Of a stretch of DNA of 64,000 nt, positions 43,375-55,786 are shown piece after piece (within the stretch, counting starts at the first letter, position 1; each line of letters begins with the position of its first letter). Under the pieces are notes generated by a model. It saw only the letters and a program-made list of their open reading frames with translations. It did not search any database and was not told where the DNA came from. The position numbers were made by a program, and so were the translations under genes. The DNA comes from Burkholderiales bacterium (GTDB lineage: Bacteria > Pseudomonadota > Gammaproteobacteria > Burkholderiales > Burkholderiaceae_C), in assembly GCA_018969975.1 (NCBI GenBank), contig JAGWXI010000001.1:22918-86917 (forward strand), read 5' to 3'.

Positions 43375-44798
43375 GACTTTTCCACCAAACCATTGAATGG
43401 CTCTTGCGCTATAGACAAAACTTGTGCTGGAACTTGTCCTATCGATCCGGCACCCATGCACATCACCACATCCCCGTCTTGGGCATTTTCATAAATTACT
43501 TGTGCCAGTCCGTGTATGTCTTCAGCAAACACCAAAGAGTCAAAACCTGCCCTGCGTAATGCACGAGTCAGAGTGCGTCCATCTGCTTCTTGGATGGGTT
43601 CTTCACCTGCCGCATACACCTCGGTGAGTAACAAGATATCAGGGCGCGACAACACCTCGACAAAGTCGTTGAAGCAATCGCGTGTGCGTGTGTATCTATG
43701 CGGTTGAAAAGCCAGAATAAGCCTTCTGTCCTTGAAAGCACCTCTTGCAGCAGCCAAAGTGGCGGCTAGCTCTACAGGGTGATGGCCATAATCTTCTATC
43801 AACGTGAAAAAACCACCATATTTGGCTTCTACTTCGCCATGGCGTTGAAAACGTCGGCCAACGCCTTTGAATTCTGACAAGGCTTTTTGTACTGCTGCAT
43901 CAGGCACATCTAATTCCACAGCAACTGCAATCGCTGCCAATGCATTCAATACATTGTGTTCGCCTGCTAAATTTAAATCTATATCCATGTCGGCAAGCGC
44001 AATCCCATTTCGTCTTTGCACAGTAAATTGCATGCGGCCGTTATTTGCTTGAACATTGACAGCACGGACTTGCGCATCACCATCAAAGCCATAACTCGTG
44101 ATGGGCCGCGATACCTCCGGCAAAATGCTTCGCACAGCTGGATCATCAGTACACAAAATTGCGGAGCCATAAAAAGGCATACGATGCAGGAAATCGATGA
44201 ACGCATGCTTCAAATTATTGAAATCATGGCCATAGGTTTCCATATGGTCTGCATCTATATTTGTCACAACGGCCATCACTGGCAATAGATTTAAAAATGA
44301 TGCATCCGATTCATCCGCTTCGACCACGATGTAGTCACCTGCACCAAGTTTGGCATTTGCGCCCGCGCTATTTAAACGTCCGCCAATAACAAAAGTCGGA
44401 TCCAAGCCAGCTTGCGCTAAAACGCTTGCAACCAAACTAGTGGTCGTCGTCTTGCCGTGAGTTCCTGCAATGGCAATACCTTTTTTCAAACGCATCAACT
44501 CTGCCAGCATGACAGCCCGCGGCACTACAGGTATTAATTTGGCATGCGCAGCAGCCACCTCCGGGTTATCAGCTTGAACCGCTGTCGAGGTCACGACAGC
44601 GTCGGCACCCACGATGTGCGCAACCGCATGGCCCACATAGGTACGAATTCCCAATCCTGCTAATCGTTTCAAAGCTGCGCTGTCAGACAGGTCAGAGCCT
44701 GAGACGCTATAGCCTAAATTCAACAACACCTCGGCAATGCCACTCATTCCAGAGCCACCAATACCGACAAAGTGAATATGGCGAATCGCGTGCTTCAT
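43371..44798 (-). CDS. murC: UDP-N-acetylmuramate--L-alanine ligase MurC
   Basis: MurC adds L-Ala to UDP-MurNAc, the first cytoplasmic peptide step. [19 protein letters not shown] is the UDP-binding loop with the MurC-type [21 protein letters not shown] the ATP loop, and [17 protein letters not shown] the conserved histidine motif. 475 residues. The start overlaps the murG stop region (44795-44798) and the stop overlaps ddl. The Mpl paralogue at 27.3 kb differs in the first motif. Confidence 0.97.
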   Translation of the reverse strand: MKHAIRHIHFVGIGGSGMSGIAEVLLNLGYSVSGSDLSDSAALKRLAGLGIRTYVGHAVAHIVGADAVVTSTAVQADNPEVAAAHAKLIPVVPRAVMLAELMRLKKGIAIAGTHGKTTTTSLVASVLAQAGLDPTFVIGGRLNSAGANAKLGAGDYIVVEADESDASFLNLLPVMAVVTNIDADHMETYGHDFNNLKHAFIDFLHRMPFYGSAILCTDDPAVRSILPEVSRPITSYGFDGDAQVRAVNVQANNGRMQFTVQRRNGIALADMDIDLNLAGEHNVLNALAAIAVAVELDVPDAAVQKALSEFKGVGRRFQRHGEVEAKYGGFFTLIEDYGHHPVELAATLAAARGAFKDRRLILAFQPHRYTRTRDCFNDFVEVLSRPDILLLTEVYAAGEEPIQEADGRTLTRALRRAGFDSLVFAEDIHGLAQVIYENAQDGDVVMCMGAGSIGQVPAQVLSIAQEPFNGLVEKS

Positions 44799-45871
44799 GC
44801 AACTGCCTCTGCGCTTACTAAGTGCTCACAAATCGCTACTGTTTTTTCAGTTGCATCGGTTTTGCGCAAGGCATAGGCTTTCTCCGCAATATCTACTAAT
44901 TTTTCACGTGTCAGCGTTTGCAATAAATCTGCCAATCCTTGCGCTGTAAGTTCCGCTTGCGGTAATAGCCAACCCCCTCCAGCATCGACTACAAATTTGG
45001 CGTTTTTTGTTTGGTGATCATCTACAGCATGCGGAAATGGCACATAAATAGCTGCAACACCAATTGCCGCTAATTCAGAGACAGTACTTGCGCCAGCACG
45101 TGCAATCACCACATCAGCATGTGCAAAGGCTTGGGCAGTGTCTTCAATAAAAGGGGTCAAAGTTGCTTGCACATCCGCTTGTTCGTAAGCCAGGTGGAGA
45201 GCGTCAATTTGCTTGGCTCCGCTTTGATGGATCACCACAGGACGACGAAATTCAGACATCAAAGCCAATGCCTGCGGTACGACCGTGTTGAGCGCTTGTG
45301 CCCCCAAACTTCCGCCCACTACTAATAATTGCAGGGGTCCATGACGTTTGGTAAGTCGTTCACGAGGACGCGCTTGCCTGATAAAAGCTTCGCGTAAAGG
45401 GTTGCCTATCCATTCAGATTTTTTCAACACATTGGGAAATGTTGTTAAAACTTTATTAGCAAACACCGCAAGCACCTTGTTGGACATTCCTGCTACGGAA
45501 TTTTGTTCATGCAAAACTAACTTACGTCCTGTAATTGCTGCAACGATCCCTGCTGGCAAACTGATGTAGCCCCCCATTCCCAAGACTACATCGGGCTTGA
45601 TTCGGCGCATAACTTGAAGACTTTGCCAACACGCGCGAAGCAATGTGAATGGCAACAAGATAAAAGTCAACAAGCCTTTACCGCGCACACCTTTGAACTG
45701 CACGGTCGCCAATTCAAAACCATGCGGTGGTACCAACTGACTCTCCATACTTGGTGAGGCTGCACCCAACCAACACACATTCCAACCTCGTTCGCGCAAG
45801 CGATGAGCAACTGCCAGTCCAGGAAAAATATGCCCTCCTGTTCCTGCGGCCAAGATGAGTGCAGTTTTCAT
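44795..45871 (-). CDS. murG: UDP-GlcNAc:lipid I N-acetylglucosaminyltransferase MurG
   Basis: MurG makes lipid II by adding GlcNAc to lipid I on the inner face of the membrane. [18 protein letters not shown] is the first glycine-rich loop, [17 protein letters not shown] the second, and [25 protein letters not shown] the donor-binding block. 358 residues, GT28 fold. It overlaps ftsW upstream and murC downstream by four bases each. Confidence 0.97.
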   Translation of the reverse strand: MKTALILAAGTGGHIFPGLAVAHRLRERGWNVCWLGAASPSMESQLVPPHGFELATVQFKGVRGKGLLTFILLPFTLLRACWQSLQVMRRIKPDVVLGMGGYISLPAGIVAAITGRKLVLHEQNSVAGMSNKVLAVFANKVLTTFPNVLKKSEWIGNPLREAFIRQARPRERLTKRHGPLQLLVVGGSLGAQALNTVVPQALALMSEFRRPVVIHQSGAKQIDALHLAYEQADVQATLTPFIEDTAQAFAHADVVIARAGASTVSELAAIGVAAIYVPFPHAVDDHQTKNAKFVVDAGGGWLLPQAELTAQGLADLLQTLTREKLVDIAEKAYALRKTDATEKTVAICEHLVSAEAVA

Positions 45872-47163
45872 AAACGCCCTCCATGCATGAGTACACGGTT
45901 CTCAAAATCCACCCGCAAAACCACAGCTATTGCAATTAAATTGAGCAAAATGGCTGAGCCGCCATAGCTCATCAAGGGAAGCGTTAATCCCTTGGTGGGG
46001 AGTGCACCTAGGTTCACGCCAATATTGATAAAGGATTGAAAACCAATCCAAACTCCAACGCCTTGGGCTACCAATCCCGCAAAAACGCGATCCATGGCAA
46101 TGGCTTGTCGCCCTATGTACATGATGCGGCGTGTTAACCACATAAACATTCCAATAATGACCACTAAGCCGACAAAACCAAATTCCTCACCAATTACGGC
46201 TAATAAGAAGTCGGTGTGCGCTTCTGGTAGCCAATGCAATTTCTCCACACTTCCGCCCAGACCAACACCAAATATTTCTCCGCGACCGATCGCTATCAAG
46301 GAATGGGTAAGTTGGTAACCTTTTCCAATAGCGTTGGTAGCACTCCACGGATCAAGATAAGCAAAGATTCGTTCGCGCCTCCATTCTGAAGATGCAATGA
46401 TCATCACAAAGACGCAGACAATCAAAAACGCCATCAATAAGAACATTCGGGCATTAACGCCACCTAAAAATAGAATGCCCATGGCTATTACAGCAATTAC
46501 TAGAAAAGCGCCCATATCGGGTTCGGCCAGCAAGAGCGATCCCACTATGGCTACCGCAGCAGCCATAGGCAATACAGCCGCAAAGAACTGTTCTTTAATT
46601 TCCATCTTGCGAACCATGTAGTTAGCTGCATACAGCAGCACGCCCCATTTGGCTAATTCAGAGGGTTGAAAATTGATAAATCCAAAACTAATCCAGCGGC
46701 GTGCTCCATTGATAGTTTTTCCAAAGAATGGAATCAGCACCACGATGAGCAAGGCGATGGATGCGATAAAAACCCAAGGCCCAAGTCGCTCCCAGGTATT
46801 CAATGGAATTTGAAATGCAACAAAAGCCGCAACAAATGCCACGATGAGCGAAACGCAATGGCGAATCAGAAAATGGGTTGAAGAGTAAGTTCCACCGGTT
46901 CTTGGGTTGTCTGGTAATGCAATTGAAGCGGAGTAAACCATCACCAAACCAATCATGAGCAAAGCAAATGTGACCCACACCAATGGCTGATCAAACCCTT
47001 TGACATGCACCGGTGCAGCTGTTGTGCGGGTAAATTCTGTTCCCTGCACACGAACTGGTAATGCGTCAAAGTCAGCTTGCGGGCGTACACCAAATTTTGT
47101 TAGCAGCAATTGAAACCAACGCAAAGCTAGGGCTAGCGGAAAGTACGCGGCAAGTTTGGTCAT
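45868..47163 (-). CDS. ftsW: Septal peptidoglycan polymerase FtsW (SEDS family)
   Basis: FtsW polymerises septal glycan with FtsI. The 431-residue protein has an extended cytoplasmic N-terminus (about 65 residues) then ten transmembrane helices. [24 protein letters not shown] and the C-terminal [20 protein letters not shown] are SEDS signatures. It lies between murD and murG as usual for dcw clusters; its start overlaps the murD stop by four bases. RodA at 32.5 kb is the elongation paralogue. Confidence 0.96.
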   Translation of the reverse strand: MTKLAAYFPLALALRWFQLLLTKFGVRPQADFDALPVRVQGTEFTRTTAAPVHVKGFDQPLVWVTFALLMIGLVMVYSASIALPDNPRTGGTYSSTHFLIRHCVSLIVAFVAAFVAFQIPLNTWERLGPWVFIASIALLIVVLIPFFGKTINGARRWISFGFINFQPSELAKWGVLLYAANYMVRKMEIKEQFFAAVLPMAAAVAIVGSLLLAEPDMGAFLVIAVIAMGILFLGGVNARMFLLMAFLIVCVFVMIIASSEWRRERIFAYLDPWSATNAIGKGYQLTHSLIAIGRGEIFGVGLGGSVEKLHWLPEAHTDFLLAVIGEEFGFVGLVVIIGMFMWLTRRIMYIGRQAIAMDRVFAGLVAQGVGVWIGFQSFINIGVNLGALPTKGLTLPLMSYGGSAILLNLIAIAVVLRVDFENRVLMHGGRL

Positions 47164-48698
47164 ACCTGTAAGCCTCCACTGGCTTCTACAACAGAGCCCA
47201 TTTCATGTGCCAATTCTTCAACTGCATGCTCAAATATTTCGCCACGGTGGACATAGTTACGAAACATATCAAGACTTGCGCACGCTGGGGACAACAGCAC
47301 GGCGTCTCCCGTCTTAGCGAGGTTTTTGCATAACTTGACCGCTTCTTCTAGGCTCGCAGCGTCTTGTATGTGTACACCTGTTTTATCCAGCACCTGATGG
47401 AGTGCCGGTGCATCTTTACCAATCAGCACTAAAGCTCTTACGAATTGCGCAATCGGTTTGACTAATGGTGAAAAGTCTTGCCCTTTGCCATCCCCGCCCG
47501 CTATCAATACGATTCGTCTATCCGCTCCTAGGCTATTGATAGCTGCCACAGTAGCACCTACATTGGTGCCTTTGCTGTCATTGAAGTATTCAACACCGTC
47601 TAGCAGTGCAATCGACGCTAATCGATGGGGCTCTCCCCTGTATTCACGCAAGGCATACAACATAGCGGCCAACGGAGCACCCGTTGTGCTAGCCATGGCT
47701 AATGCAGCCATCGCATTGAGTGCGTTATGGCGACCACGAATACGTAAGGCATCTATGGGTAGTAAACGTTGAATATATATTTCTGGTTCTGCATAAGTGC
47801 GCGTTTTTCTGGTTTCATCTGCATCTAATGCGCGTACTAACCACGTCATGCCATTAACAGTTTCTAATCCCCAGTCACCATGGCGCGTTGGCATATCAGA
47901 TCCAAATCGCATGATCTCGCGTGGTGGTTGCTTGCTACCTTTGGTTTTGACAATAGGGGCTGGCAACAAAGCCCGGACCAAAGGATCGTCACGGTTGATC
48001 ACACTACAGCCATAGTGCCCAAAGATATGCGCTTTGGCTTGCGCATAGGCTTGCATGTCTCCATGCCAATCAAGATGGTCTTGGGTCAAGTTCAGCACTG
48101 TGGCTGCTGAAGGTGCAAAGGTGTCGACCTGATCGAGTTGAAAACTTGATAACTCCAATACCCATGCTTGTGGCCACTGGGTTTGCTCTTGATCTATCGC
48201 CGCAGACAAGGTGTCAAGCAGAGTAGGTCCAATATTTCCAGCTACTGCCACGCGCTGACCAGCGCGCTCTAGCAGCTGCGCTGTCAATGTTGTCACCGTT
48301 GTTTTGCCATTCGTTCCCGTAATAGCCAGTACATGAGGTGCGTATTGCTGGTTGGTTTTTAAATCCTCCAGAGCTTTTGCAAACAAGGTGAGCTCGGTCC
48401 CTACCCATAAACCTGCAGCTTTTGCTGCTTGCCATACAGGCGCTACCGATTCAGGACTTAAACCAGGGCTTTTAAAGACCGCACGAATAGCTTGTCCCTC
48501 CACCAGTGAGGCATCAAATGGTCCGTGTTTAAACACTACTCCAGGATGTTCTTCTTTTAACTGCGCAAGATGGGGAGGGTTTTCGCGCGAATCAACTACC
48601 ACAAGGTCTGCACCGTGGCGAACGCACCAGCGCACCATAGCAAGCCCTGAGTCGCCTAGACCCAAGACAAGGACCGAGAGTTGTTGCAATGAATGCAC
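47160..48698 (-). CDS. murD: UDP-N-acetylmuramoyl-L-alanine--D-glutamate ligase MurD
   Basis: MurD adds D-Glu to UDP-MurNAc-L-Ala. [21 protein letters not shown] is the UDP-binding region, [18 protein letters not shown] the ATP loop, and [19 protein letters not shown] the C-terminal nucleotide site. The ORF track starts at 48764 inside mraY; a GTG at 48698, nine bases after the mraY stop and with AAGG upstream, gives 512 residues. That is somewhat longer than E. coli MurD (about 440) owing to inserted segments in the central domain (for example [15 protein letters not shown]). Confidence 0.95.
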   Translation of the reverse strand: MHSLQQLSVLVLGLGDSGLAMVRWCVRHGADLVVVDSRENPPHLAQLKEEHPGVVFKHGPFDASLVEGQAIRAVFKSPGLSPESVAPVWQAAKAAGLWVGTELTLFAKALEDLKTNQQYAPHVLAITGTNGKTTVTTLTAQLLERAGQRVAVAGNIGPTLLDTLSAAIDQEQTQWPQAWVLELSSFQLDQVDTFAPSAATVLNLTQDHLDWHGDMQAYAQAKAHIFGHYGCSVINRDDPLVRALLPAPIVKTKGSKQPPREIMRFGSDMPTRHGDWGLETVNGMTWLVRALDADETRKTRTYAEPEIYIQRLLPIDALRIRGRHNALNAMAALAMASTTGAPLAAMLYALREYRGEPHRLASIALLDGVEYFNDSKGTNVGATVAAINSLGADRRIVLIAGGDGKGQDFSPLVKPIAQFVRALVLIGKDAPALHQVLDKTGVHIQDAASLEEAVKLCKNLAKTGDAVLLSPACASLDMFRNYVHRGEIFEHAVEELAHEMGSVVEASGGLQV

Positions 48699-48706
48699 AG
48701 AAATAA

Positions 48707-49885
48707 TTACCTTAATTTCAAAGTAGACATGCCCACCAAACACAACAGCATGGTGATGATCCAAAACCGAACAACCACTTGTGTTTCGGTCCAGCCTGAT
48801 TTTTCAAAATGGTGGTGCAGCGGTGCCATTTTCAAAATACGTCGACCTTCGCCGTATTTTTTCTTGGTGTATTTGAAGTAGCCCACCTGCAACATCACAG
48901 ACAGTGCTTCCACCACAAAAATTCCTCCCATGATGGCCAGCACAATTTCTTGACGCACGATCACCGCGATCGTGCCCAATGCGCCACCCAAGGCCAGCGC
49001 ACCTACATCCCCCATAAAGACTTGGGCTGGATAAGTGTTAAACCATAAAAATGCTAAGCCCGCGCCTGCCATAGCTGCACAGAAAATCATGAGCTCACCT
49101 GAACCAGGTATGTAGGGAAATATCAGGTACTTTGAATACACCGAACTACCTGTGACATAGGCAAACACACCCAGCGCTGATCCCACCATGACAACGGGCA
49201 TGATGGCCAAACCATCTAATCCATCGGTCAAATTAACAGCATTACTCGACCCCACAATCACCAGATAGGTCAATATGACAAAACCAAATACGCCCAGGGG
49301 ATAACTCACTTCTTTCATAAAGGGCAATAACAAGCCCGCTTTAGGAGGCAAGTCCACATCGAAACCAGATTGCATCCACGAATAAAACAATTCAAGTACG
49401 CGTAAGTTACTGCTCTCCGATATGCTAAAAACCAAGTACAGGGCTGCAATTAATCCAATCAAGGATTGCCACAAGTATTTTTCGCGTGAACGCATTCCTT
49501 CTGGGTCTTTGTACACAACTTTTCGCCAGTCATCGACCCAGCCAATAGCACCAAATCCAAAGGTCACTAGCATCACGATCCATACAAAGCGGTTCGTCAG
49601 ATCAGCCCACAGCAAGGTGGATACACCTATGCCAATCAATATCAAAACACCCCCCATGGTGGGTGTTCCCGTTTTAACCTTATGCGTTTGCATAGCGTAA
49701 TCACGTATGGGCTGTCCGATCTTCAATGACACCAGATGCCTTATTACTGCAGGGCCCGCAAATAGGCCAATCAGCAATGCGGTTAGCGCTGCCATCACAG
49801 CACGAAATGTGATGTACTGAAACACCCGAAAAAATCCAAATTCAGGCGACAGGCTTTGTAACCATTGCGCCAAAGTGATCAGCAT
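48707..49885 (-). CDS. mraY: Phospho-N-acetylmuramoyl-pentapeptide transferase MraY
   Basis: MraY transfers phospho-MurNAc-pentapeptide to undecaprenyl phosphate, making lipid I. The 392-residue protein has about ten transmembrane helices; [14 protein letters not shown], the Asp-rich [30 protein letters not shown] and [14 protein letters not shown] (HHH motif) are all present. The start overlaps the murF stop by seven bases. Confidence 0.98.
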   Translation of the reverse strand: MLITLAQWLQSLSPEFGFFRVFQYITFRAVMAALTALLIGLFAGPAVIRHLVSLKIGQPIRDYAMQTHKVKTGTPTMGGVLILIGIGVSTLLWADLTNRFVWIVMLVTFGFGAIGWVDDWRKVVYKDPEGMRSREKYLWQSLIGLIAALYLVFSISESSNLRVLELFYSWMQSGFDVDLPPKAGLLLPFMKEVSYPLGVFGFVILTYLVIVGSSNAVNLTDGLDGLAIMPVVMVGSALGVFAYVTGSSVYSKYLIFPYIPGSGELMIFCAAMAGAGLAFLWFNTYPAQVFMGDVGALALGGALGTIAVIVRQEIVLAIMGGIFVVEALSVMLQVGYFKYTKKKYGEGRRILKMAPLHHHFEKSGWTETQVVVRFWIITMLLCLVGMSTLKLR

Positions 49886-51303
49886 GGTGTGGTCTCCTGT
49901 CTATCTTGTTCTGTTTGATTGGATAAGGCCTCTAGCACCCGCTCCATCCGCATAAAGCGCGAGCCCTTCACCAATAAGCTTGATATGCCAGGTAATTCTT
50001 TGCGTACTTGCAGATTGAGAGCGCCTATGTCACTAAAGTGTTGCGCGCTTGTTCCACAGGCTTGCGCTGCGGATATTGTGAGATCACCTAGACACAAAAC
50101 GCGGTCTATTCCTTTGAGGTGGGCATACAGGCCTACTTCTTTGTGAAATTCAGGCCCTTGGCTACCGACTTCTCCCATGTCACCCAAAACCAACATTTGC
50201 GGCTTGGGCAGTTCAGCCAATAAATCGATAGCCGCTTTGACTGAATCAGGATTAGCGTTATAGGTGTCATCCACCACATTTACTTCTTTGTTTGCTAGTT
50301 TGATGCAATAGGCAAGAGAACGTCCTTTGACAGGCTTGAAGAGTTCTAGTCCTTGTGAAATTTTTTCAATTTCAATACCTGCAGCTAAAGCTGCAGTAAC
50401 AGCAGCTAATGCATTGCTAACGTTATGTCTGCCTGCGCAATGCAACTTGGTTTTGAAGTTACCCTGAGGTGTTGTTATTTCTAATTTCCAATGGTCACCT
50501 TGCCATTGGGCCTGGGTGAGGAAGACATCTGCTTTATTTGATATTTCTTGGGAGGGCTGCATCGAGAAAGTCATACAAACCCTCTTATCTGCTTGCTCTC
50601 TCCAAACAGCTGTGTGTGGATCATCTGCAGGAAATACCGCTATTCCATCTGCGTTCAAAGCTGAGATGGCTTCGCCGTTTTCTTGTGCAACAGCTGCAAC
50701 GCTAGCCATAAATTCTTGGTGCTCTCGTTGTGCGTTGTTCACCAATGCCACGGTGGGTTGTGCCATAGCCGCAAGCTGGGCAATTTCACCCTGGTGATTC
50801 ATGCCTAATTCAATAACTGCGCAGCGGTGAAATTTGCGTAAGCGCAAAACAGTAAGAGGGACTCCAATTTCATTATTCAGATTACCCTGCGTAGCCAGCG
50901 CACCGTCACCAAATGCGCTACGCAAAATACTACCCAGCATTTGTGTAACAGTTGTTTTTCCATTACTTCCGGTGACAGCAATCACAGGAAGATGCAATTG
51001 ATTTCTCCATCCTTTGGCCAACTGACCAAGCCCTATGCGCGTATCAGGCACTTCAACGCAAGCGATATCGGGATGCGATTTTCCATAAGCCACCATTGCT
51101 GCGCTAGCACCACTTTGGCTTACTTCCAGCAAAAAATCATGGGCATTAAAGCGCTCCCCTTCTAATGCAACAAATAAATCCCCCGCCTCTACACTGCGGC
51201 TATCTGTGTGAATGCGTTCAATAGAGACCGAACTATTGCTGATGGTGCGAGCGCCGACAAGCCATTTGGCAGCGTCTTCTAGCCTTAAATGCATATCAGA
51301 CAT
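49879..51303 (-). CDS. murF: UDP-MurNAc-tripeptide--D-alanyl-D-alanine ligase MurF
   Basis: MurF adds D-Ala-D-Ala to complete the pentapeptide. [28 protein letters not shown] is the N-terminal substrate domain, [18 protein letters not shown] the ATP loop, and [20 protein letters not shown] the MurF-specific NPDS motif. The ORF track begins 15 codons upstream; ATG 51303, with AAGGAG at five bases, is the better start (474 residues) and overlaps the murE end by eight bases. Confidence 0.97.
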   Translation of the reverse strand: MSDMHLRLEDAAKWLVGARTISNSSVSIERIHTDSRSVEAGDLFVALEGERFNAHDFLLEVSQSGASAAMVAYGKSHPDIACVEVPDTRIGLGQLAKGWRNQLHLPVIAVTGSNGKTTVTQMLGSILRSAFGDGALATQGNLNNEIGVPLTVLRLRKFHRCAVIELGMNHQGEIAQLAAMAQPTVALVNNAQREHQEFMASVAAVAQENGEAISALNADGIAVFPADDPHTAVWREQADKRVCMTFSMQPSQEISNKADVFLTQAQWQGDHWKLEITTPQGNFKTKLHCAGRHNVSNALAAVTAALAAGIEIEKISQGLELFKPVKGRSLAYCIKLANKEVNVVDDTYNANPDSVKAAIDLLAELPKPQMLVLGDMGEVGSQGPEFHKEVGLYAHLKGIDRVLCLGDLTISAAQACGTSAQHFSDIGALNLQVRKELPGISSLLVKGSRFMRMERVLEALSNQTEQDRQETTPC

Positions 51304-52807
51304 GCAAGCTCCTTTTTTGTAGTGCTTGCTGTGCGTGCCATTGGTCACGAAAGGGAAGTTTCACGCCTTTGATCTCTTGGTAAAACTCATGCCCTTTGCC
51401 TGCAATCAACACAACATCACTTTTGTTAGCTTGTTCTATGGTGATGGCAATAGCTTGCGCTCTATCACAGACTATGCGTGCTGATTGCGGTGTTTGTAAA
51501 CCTTTTTGCATGTCACGCAAAATAGCCTCTGGGTCTTCGTTTCTTGGGTTGTCACTCGTGAGTACGATGTGTTGCGCTAGCGTTTCTGCTGCAGCGGCCA
51601 TTAACGGGCGTTTACTTTTGTCTCTTTCACCACCACATCCAAAAATACAAATGAGCTCTCCACCACGCAAGGATGCCAAGGGCTTTAAAGCATGTAATAC
51701 TTTTTCTATCGCATCAGGAGTATGCGCAAAGTCCACCACAACCAGAGGTTCGCCAACTGCACCTAATAATTCCATGCGACCAGGTACGGCGGGTAAATGC
51801 TTACATGCTTGCACTGCGTCTTCTAAGCAGTGTCCTAGCGCACACAGGCAGGTAATCACACCGGTTAAATTACTAACGTTGTAGTCACCCACCATAGTGG
51901 TTTCTAAGTCGTAAGAAGATTCACCTTGCTTCAATGCAAATTGAACACCGCGCTCTGAATACTGAATTTCACTTGCTTGGATATGCTGCAATCCCTCGAA
52001 GGCACTTTGTACCAACGCAGAGAATGTCCAGATTTGCAGAGTTTGATTTTTTTCTAGCTTCTTCGCCAACCACCGCCCTTTTGGATCATCGATATTGATA
52101 ACTACAACTTCAATACCCGGCCAGTCGAATAATGTTTCTTTGGCTTGCCAGTACCTTTCCATATCCTTGTGATAGTCCAGATGATCCTGAGAAAAATTAG
52201 TAAACATGGCTAATTTGACTTGCGTGCCATCTAGTCGATGTTCAGCTATACCGATGGAGGATGCCTCCATCACACAGCAGACAACACCTTCATCCACCAT
52301 TTCACGTAAGTGCGATTGCAACAAAACGGGGTCTGGGGTTGTCATTCCAGAATACGTCAATTGCTCTGGTCGCCCCATGCCTAATGTTCCAACGATTGAA
52401 GAAGGAATCTTGCGTTGTTCTAATGCATGGGCTAGCCACCAAGCACATGTCGTCTTGCCATTTGTTCCCGTGATGGCAATAACGTCCATCTCTTTGCTTG
52501 GATGTTGGTAAAAACTAGCTGCAATTGAACCGCTGGCAGATGGAAGTCCGCTGTAACTCGCTACTTGGTCTGGCGGGACATTTAACTTGTCCCAATCAAA
52601 TACTGCAGAGCCGGTTTCTTCGACTAAACATGCGCCAGCGCCTTTTTCTAGTGCAATGGGAACGAAGTTGCGTGCATCGTATGTCGCACCAGGCCAAGCA
52701 ATAAAACCGTCTTGGGGTTTTATTTTTTTACTATCCGTACGCAAGCATCCTGAGACACGTTCGCGTAACCATTGGGCGGCTTGTTCGGGTGTTTGCAGTC
52801 TTTGCAT
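51296..52807 (-). CDS. murE: UDP-MurNAc-L-Ala-D-Glu--meso-diaminopimelate ligase MurE
   Basis: MurE adds the third residue of the stem peptide. [20 protein letters not shown] is the ATP loop; VVDFAHTPDAIEKVLHALK and FGCGGERDKSKRPLMAAAAE follow. The LTSDNPRNEDPEAIL segment has the DNPR motif that selects meso-diaminopimelate rather than lysine, agreeing with DapF in the window. The ATG shares a base with the ftsI stop (TAATG). 503 residues. Confidence 0.97.
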   Translation of the reverse strand: MQRLQTPEQAAQWLRERVSGCLRTDSKKIKPQDGFIAWPGATYDARNFVPIALEKGAGACLVEETGSAVFDWDKLNVPPDQVASYSGLPSASGSIAASFYQHPSKEMDVIAITGTNGKTTCAWWLAHALEQRKIPSSIVGTLGMGRPEQLTYSGMTTPDPVLLQSHLREMVDEGVVCCVMEASSIGIAEHRLDGTQVKLAMFTNFSQDHLDYHKDMERYWQAKETLFDWPGIEVVVINIDDPKGRWLAKKLEKNQTLQIWTFSALVQSAFEGLQHIQASEIQYSERGVQFALKQGESSYDLETTMVGDYNVSNLTGVITCLCALGHCLEDAVQACKHLPAVPGRMELLGAVGEPLVVVDFAHTPDAIEKVLHALKPLASLRGGELICIFGCGGERDKSKRPLMAAAAETLAQHIVLTSDNPRNEDPEAILRDMQKGLQTPQSARIVCDRAQAIAITIEQANKSDVVLIAGKGHEFYQEIKGVKLPFRDQWHAQQALQKRSLHV

Positions 52808-54552
52808 TACAAAGACTCCTTTACCAATTGCGTCACCACCATAGGTTTGACCGCAATATCCGGTTGTACACGCATCATGCGTAAGGTTTGCTGTACTACT
52901 TCACTAAATACAGGTGCTGCAACATCACCACCGAAGTAACGGCCGTTGCTAGGTTCATCCAACATCACCGCTACGATGATCAAAGGTTTTTCAATGGGGG
53001 CCATGCCTACGAACCAGCCACGGTATTTGCGATTCTTTTCACTGCCGTAACTTTTGCCAACCTGTTTATACGCGGTACCTGACTTACCTCCTACCGAATA
53101 ACCCATGGTTTGTGCTTTGGTTCCCGTGCCTCCAGGGCTTGTCGCCATTTGCAACATCTTGCGCACTTGGCTGGCAGTATTTGGAGTAAAGACTTGCTCT
53201 CCTGAGACTGGCAAATCGTTCTTCAAAAAGGTAACAGGAATGATTTGTCCGTCATGCGAAAAGACGGTGTATGAACGCGCTATGTGAAATAGAGATGCCG
53301 ACAAACCATAGCCATAGGACATAGTGGCTTGTTCAATCGGACGCCAAGTTTTATAGGGGCGTAAACGCCCTGCGACAACTCCTGGAAAAGCTATGGGGGG
53401 CTTTTGACCAAATCCTGCTTGGGAAAATGTCTCCCACATTTCTTGTGGTTGCATCTGCATAGCAATCTTGGTAGTACCTACGTTGCTAGAAACCTGAATC
53501 ACCTGCTCTACTGTCAATGCTCCGTGTGGATGGGCATCACGAATCGTGGTGCCGGTTAAATTCATAGAGCCCGGTGCAGTTTGGATGATAGAGGTAGGCG
53601 TCACTCGTCCTGAATCCAAGGCCAAGCCGATCGTGAATGGTTTCATCACCGAGCCAGGCTCAAAGGTATCTGTGAGCGCACGATTTCTTAGTTGTTCTCC
53701 CACTAAATTGCCCCTGCGATCGGGCACATAACTTGGGTAATTTGTCATTGCAATCACTTCGCCTGTAATTGCATGCAAAACCACTACGCTGCCCGCCTTG
53801 GCTCGGTTAGTAAGAACAGCCTCTTTGATTTTTTCGTAAGCAAAGTACTGTGCTTTGCTATCAATGCTCAATTGCAAATCTTTGCCGTCTTCGGGCAAGA
53901 TGATTTCACCGATGTCTTCAACAACTTGACCAAATTTATCTTTGATAACGCGTCTAGAACCTGGCTTACCCCCCAGCGCATTATTGAACTCGCGCTCAAT
54001 ACCTTCTTGGCCGATATTTTCAACATTGGTGAAACCCACTACATGGGCAACCGCCTCACCTTCAGGATAAACGCGCTTGTATTCCTTGCGTGCATAAATT
54101 CCTTTGATCTTGAGGTTCTCTATGCTTTTGGCAGTGGATTCATCGACTTGGCGCTTAAGCCATACAAAGTTTTTATCTTCATCGCTGAGTTTTTTTTCTA
54201 AATCTGCTTGCGTCAGGCCTAATAATTTTGCAAGAGACTTGAGATTTTCTGGGTTTCGATCCATGTTTTCTGGATTCGCCCAAATGCTTGGCACTGGCAC
54301 GCTAGAGGCCAGGATGTGGCCATTACGATCCAAGATACGCCCTCTATTTGCAGGTAGGTCTAGCGTACGAACATGGCGGACGGTTCCTTGGCGTTTGAAA
54401 AATGCGTTATCTATCAATTGCACATAAGCTGCACGCACTACCAAACCTAAAAATCCTAATGCAATGCACGCAACAATAAACTGGCTTCGCCAAATGGGCG
54501 TTTTACTGGCCAATAAAGGGCTTGAGGTGTACTGCACACTTCGGCTACTCAT
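52807..54552 (-). CDS. ftsI: Septal peptidoglycan transpeptidase FtsI (PBP3)
   Basis: FtsI cross-links septal peptidoglycan and is a beta-lactam target. An N-terminal membrane helix (about 24-44), a dimerisation domain with PANRGRILDRNGHILASSVP, and the transpeptidase with FEPGSVMKPFTIGLAL (catalytic Ser in SxxK), QVSSNVGTTKIA (SxN) and GGKSGTAYKQ (KSGT). 581 residues. The start overlaps ftsL by four bases. Confidence 0.97.
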   Translation of the reverse strand: MSSRSVQYTSSPLLASKTPIWRSQFIVACIALGFLGLVVRAAYVQLIDNAFFKRQGTVRHVRTLDLPANRGRILDRNGHILASSVPVPSIWANPENMDRNPENLKSLAKLLGLTQADLEKKLSDEDKNFVWLKRQVDESTAKSIENLKIKGIYARKEYKRVYPEGEAVAHVVGFTNVENIGQEGIEREFNNALGGKPGSRRVIKDKFGQVVEDIGEIILPEDGKDLQLSIDSKAQYFAYEKIKEAVLTNRAKAGSVVVLHAITGEVIAMTNYPSYVPDRRGNLVGEQLRNRALTDTFEPGSVMKPFTIGLALDSGRVTPTSIIQTAPGSMNLTGTTIRDAHPHGALTVEQVIQVSSNVGTTKIAMQMQPQEMWETFSQAGFGQKPPIAFPGVVAGRLRPYKTWRPIEQATMSYGYGLSASLFHIARSYTVFSHDGQIIPVTFLKNDLPVSGEQVFTPNTASQVRKMLQMATSPGGTGTKAQTMGYSVGGKSGTAYKQVGKSYGSEKNRKYRGWFVGMAPIEKPLIIVAVMLDEPSNGRYFGGDVAAPVFSEVVQQTLRMMRVQPDIAVKPMVVTQLVKESL

Positions 54553-54848
54553 GGGCGCACCACTCCATCAGCCGCACTCTCTCGTAAAGGCAAATTTGCG
54601 TAATGCGTAATCGCAGGTGTGATAGTTCGCATGTGTAATTGCTCACGCGCTAATTTTTCTACCCGCTTAGGCGTTGCTTGTGCACGCCGATCAACGTCTA
54701 TTCGGTCATTTTCAATCTCTAGTCGTCGTGCTTCACGCATAGCTTGATCGAGCTCGGTTGTCAGGGCTCGCGACTCATACTGGGTTCTAACCAAATACAG
54801 AGCGCTTAGCATGACAGCGGCTAACAAAATAATGCTTACCCGAGTCAT
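54549..54848 (-). CDS. ftsL: Cell division protein FtsL
   Basis: FtsL is a small bitopic protein of the FtsQLB complex. 99 residues: one transmembrane helix near the N-terminus ([14 protein letters not shown]), then a coiled coil ([21 protein letters not shown]) and the end [15 protein letters not shown]. Family sequence is weakly conserved, but size, layout and position between rsmH and ftsI make the name safe. It overlaps both neighbours by ATGA. Confidence 0.93.
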   Translation of the reverse strand: MTRVSIILLAAVMLSALYLVRTQYESRALTTELDQAMREARRLEIENDRIDVDRRAQATPKRVEKLAREQLHMRTITPAITHYANLPLRESAADGVVRP

Positions 54849-55783
54849 GCAAATACCTCTTGCTGCTGTTTGGGTAGGCGCTGTGCTACTCGCAAAATCG
54901 CACTTCGTGCACGCGGGTTATGGCTAATTTCTTGTGCACTGGGTTTCACCCTCTGCAAGGCTTTGAAATCCATTACTTGCGGCAAAGCAAATGGTGCACG
55001 TCGGTCGTATACCTCGCGTGCATGCCGCGCAATGAACTGCTTGACGATACGGTCCTCTAAAGAATGAAAACTAATCACAGCCAATCTTCCATGTGGACGC
55101 AAAACATGCAAAGTTGCGGCTAGCGCTTGTTGTAACTCTTCAAGCTCGGCGTTGATGAAAATCCGAAAAGCCTGAAATGTGCGCGTTGCAGGGTCCTTGC
55201 CCGGCTCGCGGGTTTTGACCGTGTCAGCCACGAGCTCGGCCAATTCAGTGGTGGTTGCAGGGATGCCCCGTTCTTGTCGGCGAGCATCAATCGCCTTTGC
55301 AATCTGTAGAGCAAACCGTTCCTCGCCATATTCACGTATCACCTCCGCTATGTGTTGCATGTCTGCTTCTGCCAACCACTGCTGCACACTCTGTCCACGC
55401 GTGGTGTCCATACGCATGTCCAGAGGGCCATCGTGTCGAAATGAAAATCCCCGCGCGGGGTTGTCGACTTGCGGTGAACTGATGCCCAAGTCCATCAACA
55501 CGCCATCGACCGATGCCGGCGGCAAATCGCCTAAGTGCGCGAATCCTTCGTGCCGTATCGACAAACGCGGGTCTTGGATTTGCTGGGCCACTGCGATCGC
55601 TTCTGGGTCTTTGTCGAAGACAATCACCCGCCCTTTGTCGGAGAGTTGGGAGAGCATCAGACGCGTGTGTCCACCGCGTCCAAAGGTTGCATCTACGTAG
55701 GTACCGTCCGGCTGAAGGTCGAGTGCATCGACGGCTTCGCTGAGTAGGACGGTGGTGTGCTGCCATGGCGTGTCCACCGTCAT
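54845..55783 (-). CDS. rsmH: 16S rRNA (cytosine1402-N4)-methyltransferase RsmH
   Basis: RsmH (MraW) methylates C1402 in the ribosomal P site. [36 protein letters not shown] contains the SAM loop; [33 protein letters not shown] is the family's strongest signature; [11 protein letters not shown] follows near the C-terminus. 312 residues. It lies three bases after mraZ, the invariant first pair of the dcw cluster. Confidence 0.98.
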   Translation of the reverse strand: MTVDTPWQHTTVLLSEAVDALDLQPDGTYVDATFGRGGHTRLMLSQLSDKGRVIVFDKDPEAIAVAQQIQDPRLSIRHEGFAHLGDLPPASVDGVLMDLGISSPQVDNPARGFSFRHDGPLDMRMDTTRGQSVQQWLAEADMQHIAEVIREYGEERFALQIAKAIDARRQERGIPATTTELAELVADTVKTREPGKDPATRTFQAFRIFINAELEELQQALAATLHVLRPHGRLAVISFHSLEDRIVKQFIARHAREVYDRRAPFALPQVMDFKALQRVKPSAQEISHNPRARSAILRVAQRLPKQQQEVFA

Positions 55784-55786
55784 CCT

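Noticed and set aside
47160-48764. Full ORF-track length of murD (534 residues)
   Set aside because: The first 22 codons lie inside mraY and do not resemble MurD; the GTG at 48698 is the likely start.
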